Notes: generated by a model not told the origin, from the letters alone. DNA of 64,000 bases from Pontibaca methylaminivorans (GCF_900156525.1 NZ_FTPS01000001.1:1798001-1862000); one strand, 5' to 3'. Counted from the first letter of the stretch, positions 16,759 to 27,080 are shown. A program made the numbers and translations.

Positions 16759-17778
16759 TCAGGAGCGGATCATGCCGATGATCTCGTAGGCGCGCCCGAG
16801 GATCGGCCCGGTGATGTCCCGCGCGCGGCGCGCGCCCGCCGCGAGGATCCGGTCGATCTCGGCCGGATCGGCGAGCAGGCGGCGCATCTCGTCCGAAATC
16901 GGTGCAAGCTGCGCCACGGCGAGCTCGGCAAGCTTTGGCTTGAACTCGGAAAACTGGAGCCCGCCGACCTCGCCGAGGGTCTCGTCCAGGGTCCGGTCGG
17001 ACAGGGCGGCGTAGATATTCACCAGGTTGCGCGCCTCTGCCCGCCCCTCGAGCCCCGCGGCTTCGGAGGGCAGGGCATCGAAATCGGTGCGGGCCTTGCG
17101 GATTTTCTGGGCGATCGTGTCGGCATCGTCCATCAGGTTGATGCGGCTTGCGTCCGAAGGGTCGGATTTGCTCATCTTCTTGCTGCCGTCGCGCAGCGAC
17201 ATGACCCGCGTCGCCGTGCCCTCGATCACCGGGTCGGGCAGGGGGAAGAAATCGACGCCGTAGTCATGGTTGAACTTGGCCGCGATGTCCCGGGTCAGTT
17301 CGACGTGCTGTTTCTGGTCCTCGCCCACGGGCACGTGGGTTGCGTGATAGACCAGAATATCGGCCGCCATCAGCGCCGGATAGACGAACAGCCCGAGCGA
17401 GGCTTTCTCGGCGTTCTTGCCGGCCTTGTCCTTGAACTGCGTCATGCGCTTCATCCAGCCCATGCGGGCGACGCAGCTCATGACCCAGGCGAGCTCGGCG
17501 TGTTCGGGCACCTGGCTCTGGTTGATCAGGATGGATTTTTCCGGGTCGACCCCGGCGGCGATGTAGCCCGCGCAGAGCGTGCGCGTGCTTTGCGCCAGAT
17601 CCGCCGGATCCTGCCAGACGGTGATCGCATGCAGATCCACCATGCAATAGATGGTTTCCATGCCCTTGTCCTGCATCGCGGCAAAGCGGCGGATGGCACC
17701 GAGGTAGTTGCCGAGATGGAGCGCGCCCGAGGGCTGAATGCCGGAAAAGACGCGCGGCGTGAATTTCGCCTCGGTCAT
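16759..17778 (-). CDS. trpS: Tryptophanyl-tRNA synthetase
   Basis: 339-residue class I aminoacyl-tRNA synthetase charging tRNA-Trp. It opens with [20 protein letters not shown] (the HIGH-equivalent is HLGN). Further on are [31 protein letters not shown], and the KMSKS loop [11 protein letters not shown] near residue 200. The ATG at 17778 has a CAGGAG ribosome site, while the longer upstream extension reads antisense to the rhomboid-like gene. Divergent from that gene by about 100 bp. Confidence 0.97.
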   Translation of the reverse strand: MTEAKFTPRVFSGIQPSGALHLGNYLGAIRRFAAMQDKGMETIYCMVDLHAITVWQDPADLAQSTRTLCAGYIAAGVDPEKSILINQSQVPEHAELAWVMSCVARMGWMKRMTQFKDKAGKNAEKASLGLFVYPALMAADILVYHATHVPVGEDQKQHVELTRDIAAKFNHDYGVDFFPLPDPVIEGTATRVMSLRDGSKKMSKSDPSDASRINLMDDADTIAQKIRKARTDFDALPSEAAGLEGRAEARNLVNIYAALSDRTLDETLGEVGGLQFSEFKPKLAELAVAQLAPISDEMRRLLADPAEIDRILAAGARRARDITGPILGRAYEIIGMIRS

Positions 17779-17881
17779 CTGCAAACTCCTGTCTGGAAAA
17801 TCGCCTGCGCCTCGCTTACCCATGGGCCGAGGCATCGTCAACCGACGCCGGGGCGGCGCGGGCAGGAAGGATAGCGGGCGA

Positions 17882-18574
17882 ATGGATAACGACAGGTCTG
17901 CGGTCAACCCGCTGCCGCCGGTGGTCGCGGCGCTGTTTCTGGTCATCATCGGGATCGAGATCGTGCTCCAGCTTGGCGAGCGCGGGATCATCGGCGGTGC
18001 CGGTGCGGTCGGCTGGCGGCTCGCCGCGATCCAGTCGCATGCCTTTTCCGGCGCCGTGCTCGACTGGATGGTGGCGAACAACCACTGGCCGCCGGCGCAA
18101 CTGGCGCGCTTCGTCACCTATCCCTTCGTGCATGCCTCGTTCACCCATGCGCTGTTCGCGGGCGTTATCCTGCTTGCCATGGGCAAGATGGTGGGAGAGG
18201 CTTTCGGCCAGATCGCGACGCTGGCGATCTTTGTCGTCTCGGGGATCGGCGGTGCGCTGGCCTATGCGCTGATCCTGGACGATCCGCAGCCGCTGATCGG
18301 TGGATTTCCCCCGGTTTACGGGCTGATCGGCGCCTTTACCTGGCTGCTTGCGCGGTCGCTCGCGCGGATCGGGGCGAACCAGTCCCGCGCTTTCACGCTG
18401 ATCGCGGTGCTGATGGGCATCCAGCTCCTGTTCGGCGTGTTCTTCGAGACGCAGAACGACTGGGTGGCGGATCTCGGGGGCTTTGCCGCGGGATTCGGGC
18501 TTTGTTTCGTGGTCTCGCCGGCCGGCTGGGCCCGGCTGCGCGGGCGGGGCCGGGGTCGGGGCCGGGGCGAATAG
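17882..18574 (+). CDS. Rhomboid-like membrane protein lacking catalytic residues
   Basis: 230-residue polytopic membrane protein with the rhomboid layout: [26 protein letters not shown] in the loop/TM2 position, an inter-helix segment [13 protein letters not shown], and [12 protein letters not shown] in the last helix. Active rhomboid proteases have GxSG in the second segment and a His before LGGF in the third. Here Phe142 sits at the Ser position and Asp197 at the His position, so it should not be a protease. It is probably a pseudo-rhomboid that binds membrane proteins. The C-terminus is a GRGRGRGRG tail. The start at 17882 begins the homologous sequence. Confidence 0.8.
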   Translation: MDNDRSAVNPLPPVVAALFLVIIGIEIVLQLGERGIIGGAGAVGWRLAAIQSHAFSGAVLDWMVANNHWPPAQLARFVTYPFVHASFTHALFAGVILLAMGKMVGEAFGQIATLAIFVVSGIGGALAYALILDDPQPLIGGFPPVYGLIGAFTWLLARSLARIGANQSRAFTLIAVLMGIQLLFGVFFETQNDWVADLGGFAAGFGLCFVVSPAGWARLRGRGRGRGRGE

Positions 18575-18579
18575 CGGGC

Positions 18580-20130
18580 TCAGCCGCGCCGGCGCCGGCC
18601 CAGCATGAGGCCGAATTCGGAAAGACGGAACGCGCCGATCAACCGGCCGGTCACGAAATAGACCGCCATGCCAAGGGCGATCAGCCCCGCGAGCGCAACA
18701 TAGCGCAGCCCCGCCGTTTCCAGCGGCACGCGCAGCAGATGCGCCGCCCCGAGCAGCGCCGCACCCATCACCAGCGCGGCCGCGCAGATCCGCCAGATCC
18801 GCCCGGCAAAGCGTGCGTCGAACCGCGCGACCTCGCCCATGGAGCGGCGCCCGCGCATCAGCAGCACCACCATCGCCCAGCCGGCCAGGGTGGTCGCGAT
18901 GGCCGGGGCATACCAGCCGAGCAGCGGGGCAAGGCCGATCGCGACGGCGGCATTCAGGATCATGGCGACCAGCGCAAAATAGAACGGTGTGCGGGTGTTC
19001 TCGCGTGCGAAATAGAGCGGCTGGAGGATCTTCTGCAGCACGAAGGCCGGCAGGCCCAGCCCGTAAAGTGCGACCGCGAGCGCGATCGCCCGGCTGTCGG
19101 CGGCGGTGGTGGCGCCGCGCTCGAACATCACTGAAACCAGCGGCAGCGGGATCACCACCAGCGCCACCGCCGAGGGGATGGTGAGCATGAGCGCTGCCTC
19201 GCCCGCGCGACTGAAGGCATGGCGCCCGCCGGCGTGATCCTGTGCCGCAAGGCGGCGCGACAGATCCGGCAGCAGCACCACGCCGATGGCGATTCCGACC
19301 ACGCCGAGCGGCAGCTGGTAAAGCCGGTCGGCCGCATAGAGCCAGCCCACCGCCTTGTCGAAATAGCTGGCGACCTGCTGGCCGACCAGCAGGTTCACCT
19401 GCACCACACCACCGGCGAGCGCGGCCGGGATGGCGATGCGCACGAGGCGGCGCATCTCGGGATCAAGGCGCGGCAGGCGTGGGCGCAACCGGAAGCCGGC
19501 GCGCTCGGCGGCGATCCAGACCAGCGCCAGTTGCCCGACCCCGGCGACCGGAATACCCCAGATCAGCGCCCGCGCGACGTCGCCCCCGAACCACACCGCT
19601 CCGCCCATGGCCGCGATCAGCATCACATTGAGCAGCACCGGCGCCGCCGCCGCGGCGGCAAAGCGCCCCATGGCGTTCAGCACCCCCGAAAGCAGCGCCG
19701 CAAGCGAGATGAACAGCACATAGGGAAAGGCGATGCGCCCGAATTCGACCGACAGCGTGAACCGCTCTTCGCCGGCAAAGCCGCTGGCCAGCGCGAAGAT
19801 CAGCCAGGGCATCAGCACCTGCGCGGCGAGCGTGAGCAGGATCAGGATGCTGGCCAGCCCGGCAAAGGCGGTTTCGGCGAAATCCCGCGCGTCGGTGCCG
19901 GTCTCGAGCTTTTTCGAGAACATCGGCACGAAGGCCATGTTGAAGGCACCCTCGGCAAAGAAGCGCCGGAACATGTTGGGCAGGCGGAAGGCGACGACAT
20001 AGGCCTCGTACAGCGGCCCGGTGCCCAGCAGCGCCAGGATCAGCGCATCGCGCAGAAAGCCGAGCACCCGCGACAGGAGCGTCCAGCCGCCAACGGTAAG
20101 AAAGCTCGAAAGCAGGCGGATCGGCTTCAC
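18580..20130 (-). CDS. murJ: Lipid II flippase MurJ
   Basis: 516-residue MOP-superfamily protein with about 14 transmembrane helices, moving lipid II across the inner membrane for peptidoglycan synthesis. Family features include the opening LTVGGWTLLSRVLGFLRDAL, FRLPNMFRRFFAEGAFNMAFVP near residue 50, and FARENTRTPFYFAL near 370. The start is a GTG at 20130 with GGG ten bases upstream. It ends 6 bp before the stop of the convergent rhomboid-like gene. Confidence 0.95.
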   Translation of the reverse strand: MKPIRLLSSFLTVGGWTLLSRVLGFLRDALILALLGTGPLYEAYVVAFRLPNMFRRFFAEGAFNMAFVPMFSKKLETGTDARDFAETAFAGLASILILLTLAAQVLMPWLIFALASGFAGEERFTLSVEFGRIAFPYVLFISLAALLSGVLNAMGRFAAAAAAPVLLNVMLIAAMGGAVWFGGDVARALIWGIPVAGVGQLALVWIAAERAGFRLRPRLPRLDPEMRRLVRIAIPAALAGGVVQVNLLVGQQVASYFDKAVGWLYAADRLYQLPLGVVGIAIGVVLLPDLSRRLAAQDHAGGRHAFSRAGEAALMLTIPSAVALVVIPLPLVSVMFERGATTAADSRAIALAVALYGLGLPAFVLQKILQPLYFARENTRTPFYFALVAMILNAAVAIGLAPLLGWYAPAIATTLAGWAMVVLLMRGRRSMGEVARFDARFAGRIWRICAAALVMGAALLGAAHLLRVPLETAGLRYVALAGLIALGMAVYFVTGRLIGAFRLSEFGLMLGRRRRG

Positions 20131-20449
20131 GGCATGGCCCTTTGTCCCGGATGCTGCCGCGCAGACCTATCCGCCCGGCCCTGCCGCCGCAACGGGAATT
20201 GCCGGACAAGGGTGGCTGTGGCCGGCGGCAGCGCGAAGCCGGGCGCGCCCGCGGCAAGAGAACCTGGCCGTGCCCCAAGGCCGAATCGCGAGGGCGGGTG
20301 CGTCTGCCGGCGCCGCGCATCGCGCGCATCCGGTCCGGGGCTCACGAGGCCGCGCGCAAGTCAGGCCCTGCGCGCGGGTGCTTTCGACCAAGAAGCGGGC
20401 GACCGGGAAGCGGGGGGCGTTGGTCAGTCGTGCCCGCCTGCGTGGCGGA
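20131..20449. other. GC-rich intergenic region with a hairpin
   Basis: 319 bp between the murJ start and the lpoA-like stop, both on the minus strand. No supported gene. A perfect 9-bp stem CCGCGCGCA / TGCGCGCGG (20350-20358 and 20369-20377, 10-base loop) lies about 70 bp past the lpoA-like stop and may end its transcription, although no U-run follows. Confidence 0.4.
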
Positions 20450-21625
20450 TCAGGACCCCGCGCCGGAGAAGCTGCGCGGGGCGGGATCGACCACCACCAC
20501 CTTCTGGTCGCGCACCGTGGCGATGGCCAGCGCACGTTCGTTGGAGCCGTCGCGCCGCAGGCGGATCGCGCCGCTCACGCCCTGGAAACCGGCCCCCTGC
20601 GTCAGCGCCGCGGTGCCGAGATCGGTGCGCCCGTTGCGCAGCAGCGCGCCGACGATGGCGATCCCGTCATAGGCAAGCCCGCCGATCGCATGGGGCTGGC
20701 CGCCATAGGCCGCTGCATAGCGCCCGTTGAAGGCGGCGGTGCGCACCGGGTCGGGCAGGGCGAACCAGCCGCCCTGCACCCCGGGAATCGCCAGCGTCTG
20801 CGGCGGGATGTCCCAACGGGTCAGGCCGATGAACTGGACGTCCTGCGGCGACACGCCGGCTTCGGGCAGCATCTGCGCAAAGAGCGGCAGCGCCCCGGCG
20901 GTGTTCGCCGTCAGAAAGACCGCATCGGCATCGGCGTTCTTCACCGCTTCGCTGACGCGCGGCACGGCGGCGACCACGCTCTGCTGCGAAATGTCGTAGG
21001 AGACGGCGCCGGACAGCCGGGCCGAACCGGCGGAGGCGGCCCTGCGGATCGCCGAATACCCCATCTCCCCCGCGAGGTCGTTGCCATAGACGGCGACGAT
21101 GCTGCGCTTGCCCCGGGACGAGGCAAAGCGCATCAGCCGCTCGGCCGAGTTGTCGAAGGTCTGGCCGAGCACGAAGACATTGCCGCCCGCGATGCTCGGG
21201 TTGTTGGAGAACGAAAGCACGCTCACGCCGCTGTCGCGCACGGCGATGCCGGCGGCATTGGCGGATTCGGCATAGAGCGGGCCGAGAATGATGCTGGCGC
21301 CCTCGTCCACGGCCTTGCGCGCCTGCGCGGCGGCGGTGGTGGCATTGCCGGCCGTGTCATAGACCCGGAGGTTGATCTGCGGGCGGCCGTTCAGGTCGGC
21401 GATCGCGAGGCGCGCGGCGTTTTCAAGGCTTTTGGACAGAACCCCGTCCCCCGGCTGCCCCGAGCCCTGCGGCACGAGGAGCGCGACGGTGACCGGCTGC
21501 CCGCTTTCCACCGACGGGCCCGCGCCGGGCGCCGCGACCTCGTCACAGGCCGCAAGGGCCAGCATCGTGAGCAGCGCGAAGGCATACAGCGCGAGCTTGC
21601 GGGCGGAGTGGAAAGTGGCGACCAT
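20450..21625 (-). CDS. Penicillin-binding protein activator (LpoA/YraM C-terminal-like lipoprotein)
   Basis: 391 residues with a lipoprotein signal (LLTMLALAAC, Cys the predicted lipidation site) and a periplasmic-binding-protein type I fold: VALLVPQGSG near 46, GASIILGPLYAES near 110, VSVLSFSNNPSIAGGNVFVLG near 135, and AYDGIAIVGALL near 318. This matches the C-terminal domain of LpoA, the outer-membrane activator of PBP1a. It is divergent from rsmI with yraN after it, the same association seen in E. coli (yraL-yraM-yraN), which supports the assignment. Confidence 0.85.
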   Translation of the reverse strand: MVATFHSARKLALYAFALLTMLALAACDEVAAPGAGPSVESGQPVTVALLVPQGSGQPGDGVLSKSLENAARLAIADLNGRPQINLRVYDTAGNATTAAAQARKAVDEGASIILGPLYAESANAAGIAVRDSGVSVLSFSNNPSIAGGNVFVLGQTFDNSAERLMRFASSRGKRSIVAVYGNDLAGEMGYSAIRRAASAGSARLSGAVSYDISQQSVVAAVPRVSEAVKNADADAVFLTANTAGALPLFAQMLPEAGVSPQDVQFIGLTRWDIPPQTLAIPGVQGGWFALPDPVRTAAFNGRYAAAYGGQPHAIGGLAYDGIAIVGALLRNGRTDLGTAALTQGAGFQGVSGAIRLRRDGSNERALAIATVRDQKVVVVDPAPRSFSGAGS

Positions 21626-21721
21626 GGATGCGGCTCCGTTTCGGCAGGGGTAATTTTCGGCAGGGGTGATCGTTTCCGTGCCGGCTTTGGATAATAGACG
21701 TCAGGGAAGGCGGGTCCAGCA

Positions 21722-22594
21722 TTGAATCTCAACACGCTCAGCCTGGAGCCGGGGCTCTACCTGGTCGGAACGCCGATCGGCTCGGCGCGGGACATCACGC
21801 TGCGGGCGCTCGACGTGCTCGCCTCGGCCGAGGTGATCGCGGCCGAGGATACCCGCAGCCTGCGCCACCTGCTGACGATCCACGGCATCGCCCTGAACGG
21901 GCGCCGGATCCTGTCCTATCACGACCACAGCGGCGCAAGGAGCCGCGATCAGCTGCTGGAGGCGCTGGCGGAGGGGCGCTCGGTCGCCTATGCCTCGGAA
22001 GCCGGGATGCCGCTGATCGCCGACCCGGGATATGATCTCGTGCGGGCGGTGATCGCCGCCGGCCACCCGGTCACCGCCGCGCCAGGCCCCACCGCCGCCG
22101 TGACCGCGCTGGCCCTGGCCGGGCTGCCGACCGATGCGTTCTTTTTCGCAGGCTTCCTCCCCCCGGCCCGGGCGGCCCGCCGCAGCCGGTTGAAACGGCT
22201 TGCCGAGGTGCCGGGGACGCTCGTCTTCTATGAATCTCCGCGCCGTCTGCGCGCCAGCATCGCCGATATGGCCGAGGTCCTCGGGGCCGGGCGGGACGCG
22301 GCGGTCTGCCGGGAGTTGACCAAGAAGTTCGAAGAAGTCCTGCGGGCGCGGCTGGCGGATCTGCCCGATCTGGTGGCCGGGACCACGCTGCGCGGCGAGA
22401 TCGTGATCCTCGTCGATCGCGGACAGGAGGCCGAAATGGATACAATTGTCCTGAAACGGGAGTTGACGGAGGCGCGCCAAACGCTTTCCCTGAAAGATGC
22501 GGTGGATCTGGTGGCGGGGCGGCACGCGATTTCACGCCGCGATGTCTATCAACTGGCGCTCGCGCTGGAAAAAGGGTCCGAACATGGGGAATGA
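21722..22594 (+). CDS. rsmI: 16S rRNA (cytidine1402-2'-O)-methyltransferase
   Basis: 290-residue SAM-dependent tetrapyrrole-methylase-fold enzyme methylating C1402 of 16S rRNA. Motifs: GLYLVGTPIGSARDITLRAL at residue 11, AAEDTRSLRHLL near 40, SEAGMPLIADPGYDLVRA near 93, and PTDAFFFAGFLPP near 135. The start appears to be a TTG at 21722 with a weak GGCGGG upstream; no ATG lies between it and the conserved region. It overlaps yraN by 11 bp. Confidence 0.93.
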   Translation: MNLNTLSLEPGLYLVGTPIGSARDITLRALDVLASAEVIAAEDTRSLRHLLTIHGIALNGRRILSYHDHSGARSRDQLLEALAEGRSVAYASEAGMPLIADPGYDLVRAVIAAGHPVTAAPGPTAAVTALALAGLPTDAFFFAGFLPPARAARRSRLKRLAEVPGTLVFYESPRRLRASIADMAEVLGAGRDAAVCRELTKKFEEVLRARLADLPDLVAGTTLRGEIVILVDRGQEAEMDTIVLKRELTEARQTLSLKDAVDLVAGRHAISRRDVYQLALALEKGSEHGE

Positions 22595-22970
22595 GATGCA
22601 GCAGACCAGGGCATTGCGGGGCGCCCGCGCCTATCATTCGGGGCTTGCCGCCGAGGACAGCGTCGCGCGCCTTTACGAGCGGCGCGGCTATCGGATGGTC
22701 GCGCGCCGCTGGCGCAGCCGGGCCGGCGAAATCGACCTGGTCGCCGACGATTCGGACGAGCTGGTCTTCGTCGAGGTCAAGAAGGCGCGCAGCTTCGCCG
22801 CCGCCGCCGAACGGATCGGCCGGCGCCAGATGCGGCGGATCGGCCTCGCGGCGCAGGACTACCTGGAAAACAGCGGCCGCGGCATCCTGACGAACATGCG
22901 CTTCGACGTCGCCCTCGTGGATGCCGGCGGCGGCGTGCAGCTTATCGAGAACGCCTTCGAAGCAGCCTGA
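22584..22970 (+). CDS. yraN: YraN family endonuclease-fold protein (UPF0102)
   Basis: 128-residue protein of the restriction-endonuclease-like UPF0102 family. The nuclease-type core is visible: RRWRSRAGEIDLVADDSDELVFVEVKK, giving the G-E-I-D and E-V-K residues, followed by IGRRQMRRIGLAAQDYL. The physiological role is unsettled. An AAAGGG precedes the ATG at 22584, inside the end of rsmI, so translation is coupled. Confidence 0.9.
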   Translation: MGNEMQQTRALRGARAYHSGLAAEDSVARLYERRGYRMVARRWRSRAGEIDLVADDSDELVFVEVKKARSFAAAAERIGRRQMRRIGLAAQDYLENSGRGILTNMRFDVALVDAGGGVQLIENAFEAA

Positions 22971-23099
22971 ACGGGCAAACCCGTTCCGCGCCCTTCCCTC
23001 CGCCTGCGCTGCGCGGATGCGCCCGAAGCTTCCGGGATCGCCGTTGCACCCCTGCGCGGACTGCGTCATCTATTGGCAACAGCGATGGAGTGTCCCGCC

Positions 23100-24041
23100 A
23101 TGAAAGTTGCCTTTCAGATGGATTCGATCTGGTCCGTCAATATCAATGCTGACAGCACCTTCCGCCTTGCCGAGGAAGCGCAGGCGCGCGGGCATGACCT
23201 GTTCTATTACGAGCCCGACCACCTGGCCTATGAAGAGGGACGGATCACGGCACGGGCGCATCCGCTTCAGGTGCGCCGCGATGCGGAACGGCCGGCCAGT
23301 CTCGGCCCGGCGCAGCGGCTCGACCTGGCCGGGATGGATGTGATCTGGCTGCGCCAGGATCCGCCCTTCGACATGCATTACATCACCACCACCCATATCC
23401 TCGACCGGCTCGCCGGGAAGGTTCTGGTGGTGAACGATCCGTTCTGGGTGCGCAACTGCCCCGAAAAGCTCCTGGTGCTGGACTTTCCCGACCTGACGCC
23501 CCCGACCACCGTGGCGCGCGATCTGGAGACCATCCGCGCCTTCAAGGAACGCCACGGCGACATCATTCTCAAGCCGCTTTACGGCAACGGCGGCGCCGGG
23601 GTGTTCCGTCTTGACGAAGCCGACCGCAACCTGACCTCGCTGCATGAACTGTTCACCGGTTTCTCGCGCGAGCCGCTGATCGTGCAGAAGTTCCTCCCCG
23701 CGGTGGCGCAGGGCGACCGGCGGGTGATCCTCGTCGACGGAGAGCCGGTCGGGGCGATCAACCGCATCCCCGCCGCGGGCGAGACGCGTTCGAACATGCA
23801 TGCGGGCGGGCGCCCCGAAAAGATCGCCCTTTCCGAACGGGATCGAGAGATCTGCGCCTGTATCGGGCCCCTCCTGCGGGAAAAAGGGCAGATTTTCGTC
23901 GGGATCGACGTGATCGGCGACTGGCTGACCGAGATCAACCTGACCTCTCCCACCGGCATTCAGGAACTGGAACGCTTTGACGGCATCAATGTCGCCGCCC
24001 GGATCTGGGAGACCGTCGAGGCGCGCGCCGCCCGTGCATGA
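23100..24041 (+). CDS. gshB: Glutathione synthetase
   Basis: 313-residue ATP-grasp enzyme joining gamma-glutamylcysteine and glycine. It opens [20 protein letters not shown] and contains [20 protein letters not shown] near residue 80, the ATP-binding [18 protein letters not shown] near 160, and the C-terminal [24 protein letters not shown], with metal- and substrate-binding residues. The ATG at 23100 follows GGAG. The stop overlaps the next hydrolase by four bases. Confidence 0.97.
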   Translation: MKVAFQMDSIWSVNINADSTFRLAEEAQARGHDLFYYEPDHLAYEEGRITARAHPLQVRRDAERPASLGPAQRLDLAGMDVIWLRQDPPFDMHYITTTHILDRLAGKVLVVNDPFWVRNCPEKLLVLDFPDLTPPTTVARDLETIRAFKERHGDIILKPLYGNGGAGVFRLDEADRNLTSLHELFTGFSREPLIVQKFLPAVAQGDRRVILVDGEPVGAINRIPAAGETRSNMHAGGRPEKIALSERDREICACIGPLLREKGQIFVGIDVIGDWLTEINLTSPTGIQELERFDGINVAARIWETVEARAARA

Positions 24042-24949
24042 GCTGGCAGCGGTTCGTTCTCAACCGATTGTTGCGCTGGATCGAAAAGCCGGCGCTGGCG
24101 CGGGCCGATGAGCCGCTCGAACTCCGGCGCCGCTTTGAAAACCGCATGCGTCGCTGGGCGCGCCCGCCGCCCGGAAGCCGGCTGTCGCGGGGCGACCTTG
24201 CCGGCCTCCCCGCGCTGCGAATCGATCCGGCGTGGCAGGCCGAGGGCGTCATCCTTTACCTGCACGGCGGGGCTTATATCCTCGGCAGTCCCGACACCCA
24301 TGCCGCGCTGGCGGCAAATCTCGTGCGCCGCAGCGGGATGCGCGCCTGGCTCCCTGCCTATCGGCTGGCGCCCGAACATGCGTTTCCGGCGGCCTTCGAT
24401 GATGCCCTGACCGCCTATCGGGCGCTGCTCGATGCGGGCACCACGCCCGAGCGGATCATCCTTGGCGGCGACAGTGCCGGCGGCGGGCTGGCCCTTGCGC
24501 TGATCGCGGCGCTGCCGGCCCGTTCGCTGCCGCTTCCCCGGGCGGTCTTTGCCTTTTCGCCCCTGGCCGACATGAGCTTTTCGGGCAAGTCGTTCCGCGG
24601 AAATGCCCGCGCCGAAGCCATGCTGCCGGCGGGACGGGCCGCCGACATGGCGCGGCTGTATCTGCAGGGGCATGACCCCTGCGATCCCCGCGCCTCGCCG
24701 CTTTTTGCCGATCTTGCCGCCGCCCCGCCGGTCTGGCTGAGCGTGGGCGACACCGAGATCCTGCTCGACGATGCCCGGCGGCTCGAATGCAGGCTGCGTG
24801 CGGCGGGGCGTGAGGTCGAATTGCACATCGGCCGCGATCTGCCTCATGCCTGGCCGCTGTTTCACGGCGTCCTGCCCGAGGCCGGGGCGACGCTCGCGCG
24901 GCTTGCGCGCTGGATCAGGCGGCAATACGCGTCGTCAGGCGATAGCTGA
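24038..24949 (+). CDS. Alpha/beta hydrolase, hormone-sensitive-lipase type
   Basis: 303-residue esterase-like protein. The oxyanion-hole motif HGGAY is at about residue 76 ([12 protein letters not shown]), YRLAPEH near 110, the nucleophile elbow GDSAGGG near 150 (Ser nucleophile), an Asp in [15 protein letters not shown] near 236, and a His in DLPHAWPLF near 270. These make the full triad for short-chain ester hydrolysis. Substrate unknown. Translationally coupled to gshB by an ATGA overlap. Its 3' end overlaps the original 3' end of the convergent comM by 35 bp. Confidence 0.9.
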   Translation: MSWQRFVLNRLLRWIEKPALARADEPLELRRRFENRMRRWARPPPGSRLSRGDLAGLPALRIDPAWQAEGVILYLHGGAYILGSPDTHAALAANLVRRSGMRAWLPAYRLAPEHAFPAAFDDALTAYRALLDAGTTPERIILGGDSAGGGLALALIAALPARSLPLPRAVFAFSPLADMSFSGKSFRGNARAEAMLPAGRAADMARLYLQGHDPCDPRASPLFADLAAAPPVWLSVGDTEILLDDARRLECRLRAAGREVELHIGRDLPHAWPLFHGVLPEAGATLARLARWIRRQYASSGDS

Positions 24950-26429
24950 GCGCTTCGGCCAGATGGGGCCGGCGCACCTCGGGCGAGGCATCCAGGTCCG
25001 CGATGGTGCGCGCAAGGCGCAGCACGCGATGATAGCCCCGCGCCGAAAGGCCGAAATGCCCCGCCGCCCGCTGCAACAGCTCGCGCCCCTCGGCATCGGG
25101 GCGCGCGGTCTACTCCAGCACCTCTCCCCCGGCATCCGCGTTGAGGCGCAGCCCCGGGGCATCGCCATAGCGTTGCGCCTGAATGTCGCGCGCGGCAGCG
25201 ACACGGGCGGCGATGGTTGCCGAATCGTCCCCCGAGGGCGGCAGGTCGAGGTCGGTGAAACCGACCGGCGGCACCTCGAGGCGCAGATCGAACCGATCCA
25301 TGAGCGGCCCCGAGATGCGGCCCAGATAATCGTCGCCGCAGGCCGGAGCGCGGGAACAGGCGCGCGCCGGATCCGACAGATAGCCGCAGCGGCAGGGATT
25401 GGCGGCAGCGATCAGCATGAAGCGGCAGGGATATGTCACATGGGCATTGGCCCGCGCGATCATCACCTTGCCGGATTCGATGGGCTGGCGCAGGGTTTCC
25501 AGCACGGAGCGGGCGAATTCGGGGAATTCGTCCATGAACAGCACCCCGTTATGCGCAAGGCTGATCTCGCCCGGGCGGGCGCTGCGCCCGCCGCCGGTAA
25601 TCGCCGCCATCGAGGCGGTGTGATGCGGTTCGCGAAACGGGCGGCTGCGGCTGATTCCGCCTTCGTCCAGCAGCCCGCAGAGCGAATGGATCATGGATGT
25701 CTCGAGCGCCTCGGCCGGTGACAGCGGCGGCAGGATGCCGGGAAGCCGCGCCGCCAGCATGGATTTTCCCGATCCCGGCGTGCCGACCATCAGCAGGTGA
25801 TGGCGCCCGGCCGCGGCGATTTCGAGCGCACGCTTGGCCCGCTCCTGTCCGCGCACGTCGCGCATGTCGCGGCTCGCCGGGGCAGGGGCGACCTCGCCGG
25901 GTTCGGCCGGGGCGATCGGCCGCTGGCCGGTGAAGTGGCGCACGAGATCGCCGAGCGAATCCGCCGCGATCACCTGCGCCGCACCGACCCAGGCGGCCTC
26001 GGCCCCCGATGCGCGGGGACAGAGCAGGATGCGGCCATGCTCCGCCGCCGCCATGGCCGCCGGCAGCGCGCCGGGCACCGCAACGAGCGCCCCGTCGAGC
26101 GAAAGCTCGCCAAGCGACAGCGCGCCTTCGGCGGCGTCAGCGGGGATGATGTCCAGCGCCGCAAGCAGGGCCAGTGCGATCGGCAGGTCGAAATGGCTGC
26201 CCTCCTTGGGCAGATCGGCCGGGGAAAGGTTGATGGTGATGCGCCGCGAGGGCAGGGCGATCGCCATGGCGCCAAAAGCGCTGCGCACCCGTTCGCGCGC
26301 CTCGGAAACCGCCTTGTCGGGCAGGCCGACGATGGAAAACGACGGCAGGCCGGGGCTGACCGCGCATTGCACCTCGACCATGCGCGCCTCGACCCCCTGG
26401 AAGGCAACCGTGAATGTCCGCGCAACCAT
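24915..26429 (-). pseudogene. comM: comM (YifB, Mg-chelatase-like AAA+ ATPase) interrupted by an in-frame amber codon
   Basis: ComM/YifB is a hexameric helicase that promotes branch migration during natural transformation. The frame from 26429 encodes 439 intact-looking residues: N-terminal Lon-like domain (SFSIVGLPDKAVSEARERVRSA), Walker A GTPGSGKSMLAARLPGILPP, Walker B NGVLFMDEFPEF, and ANPCRCGY. A TAG at 25112-25110 then stops translation. The same frame continues for 64 normal family-like codons (LSARGYHRVLRLARTIADLD) to a TGA at 24917-24915, giving a 504-residue original. The truncated product loses the C-terminal lid domain. A recent nonsense mutation, a sequencing error or readthrough are all possible. 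Confidence 0.85.
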
Positions 26430-26501
26430 GGCCTCACCGAAACTGCCCCGTCTTGGAACAGCTAGCGCCGGAGCGGTTGACGAAAGGTTAACGGTGCCGG
26501 G

Positions 26502-27080
26502 TCAGGGCAGGTGATTGATCGCCTCTGCCCGCCAGCCGTCAGCGTCAAGCGCGATGCTCGTCACCGAAAGATTGTCGATTTCATGGGCGAAGGCGGCGAC
26601 CGCGGGCACCGAAAGGCTGCGCTGGATCTGGGTCAGGATCACGCCGAAATGGGCGACAACGATCAGGTCGCGCCCCGGATGCGTATGGATCAGCCCATCA
26701 ATCGTGCGATCGACGCGGCGGCGGACCTGATTCCAGCTTTCGCCGCCGGGAGGGGCGGATTCGCCCGGACGCTCCCAGAAGGCGCGGATAAGGTCCGGCG
26801 CGGTTGCGTCGATCTCGTCATAGCTTTTCAGTTCCCAGGCGCCGAAATTGATCTCCCGCAGGCTGCGCCGGTGCGGGAGCCGCTGGCGGCTGCCGGCGAT
26901 GGCGTCGGCGGTGGCGCGGGCGCGCTGCAGGTCGGAGGAGACCACGAGCCCATCGCCCGGCAGCCAGGCATCGAGCCGCGCCAGCGCCGCCCGGTCGCGC
27001 AGGTCGGCCGGCAGATCGGCCCAGCCGACCATGGCGCGCATATGGGTCGGCCCGTGCCGCACCAGGAACAGCCGGCTCAC
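26502..27080 (-). CDS. Histidine phosphatase family protein, probable alpha-ribazole phosphatase
   Basis: 192 residues with the phosphoglycerate-mutase-type active site: LFLVRHGPTH at residue 4 (RHG, His nucleophile), SSDLQRARATADAI near 48, the acid EINFGAWE near 75, and the second His in VVAHFGVI near 141. It overlaps cobU by four bases, which favours a CobC-like role removing phosphate from alpha-ribazole phosphate in the cobalamin lower-ligand pathway. General phosphatase activity cannot be excluded. Confidence 0.75.
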   Translation of the reverse strand: MSRLFLVRHGPTHMRAMVGWADLPADLRDRAALARLDAWLPGDGLVVSSDLQRARATADAIAGSRQRLPHRRSLREINFGAWELKSYDEIDATAPDLIRAFWERPGESAPPGGESWNQVRRRVDRTIDGLIHTHPGRDLIVVAHFGVILTQIQRSLSVPAVAAFAHEIDNLSVTSIALDADGWRAEAINHLP

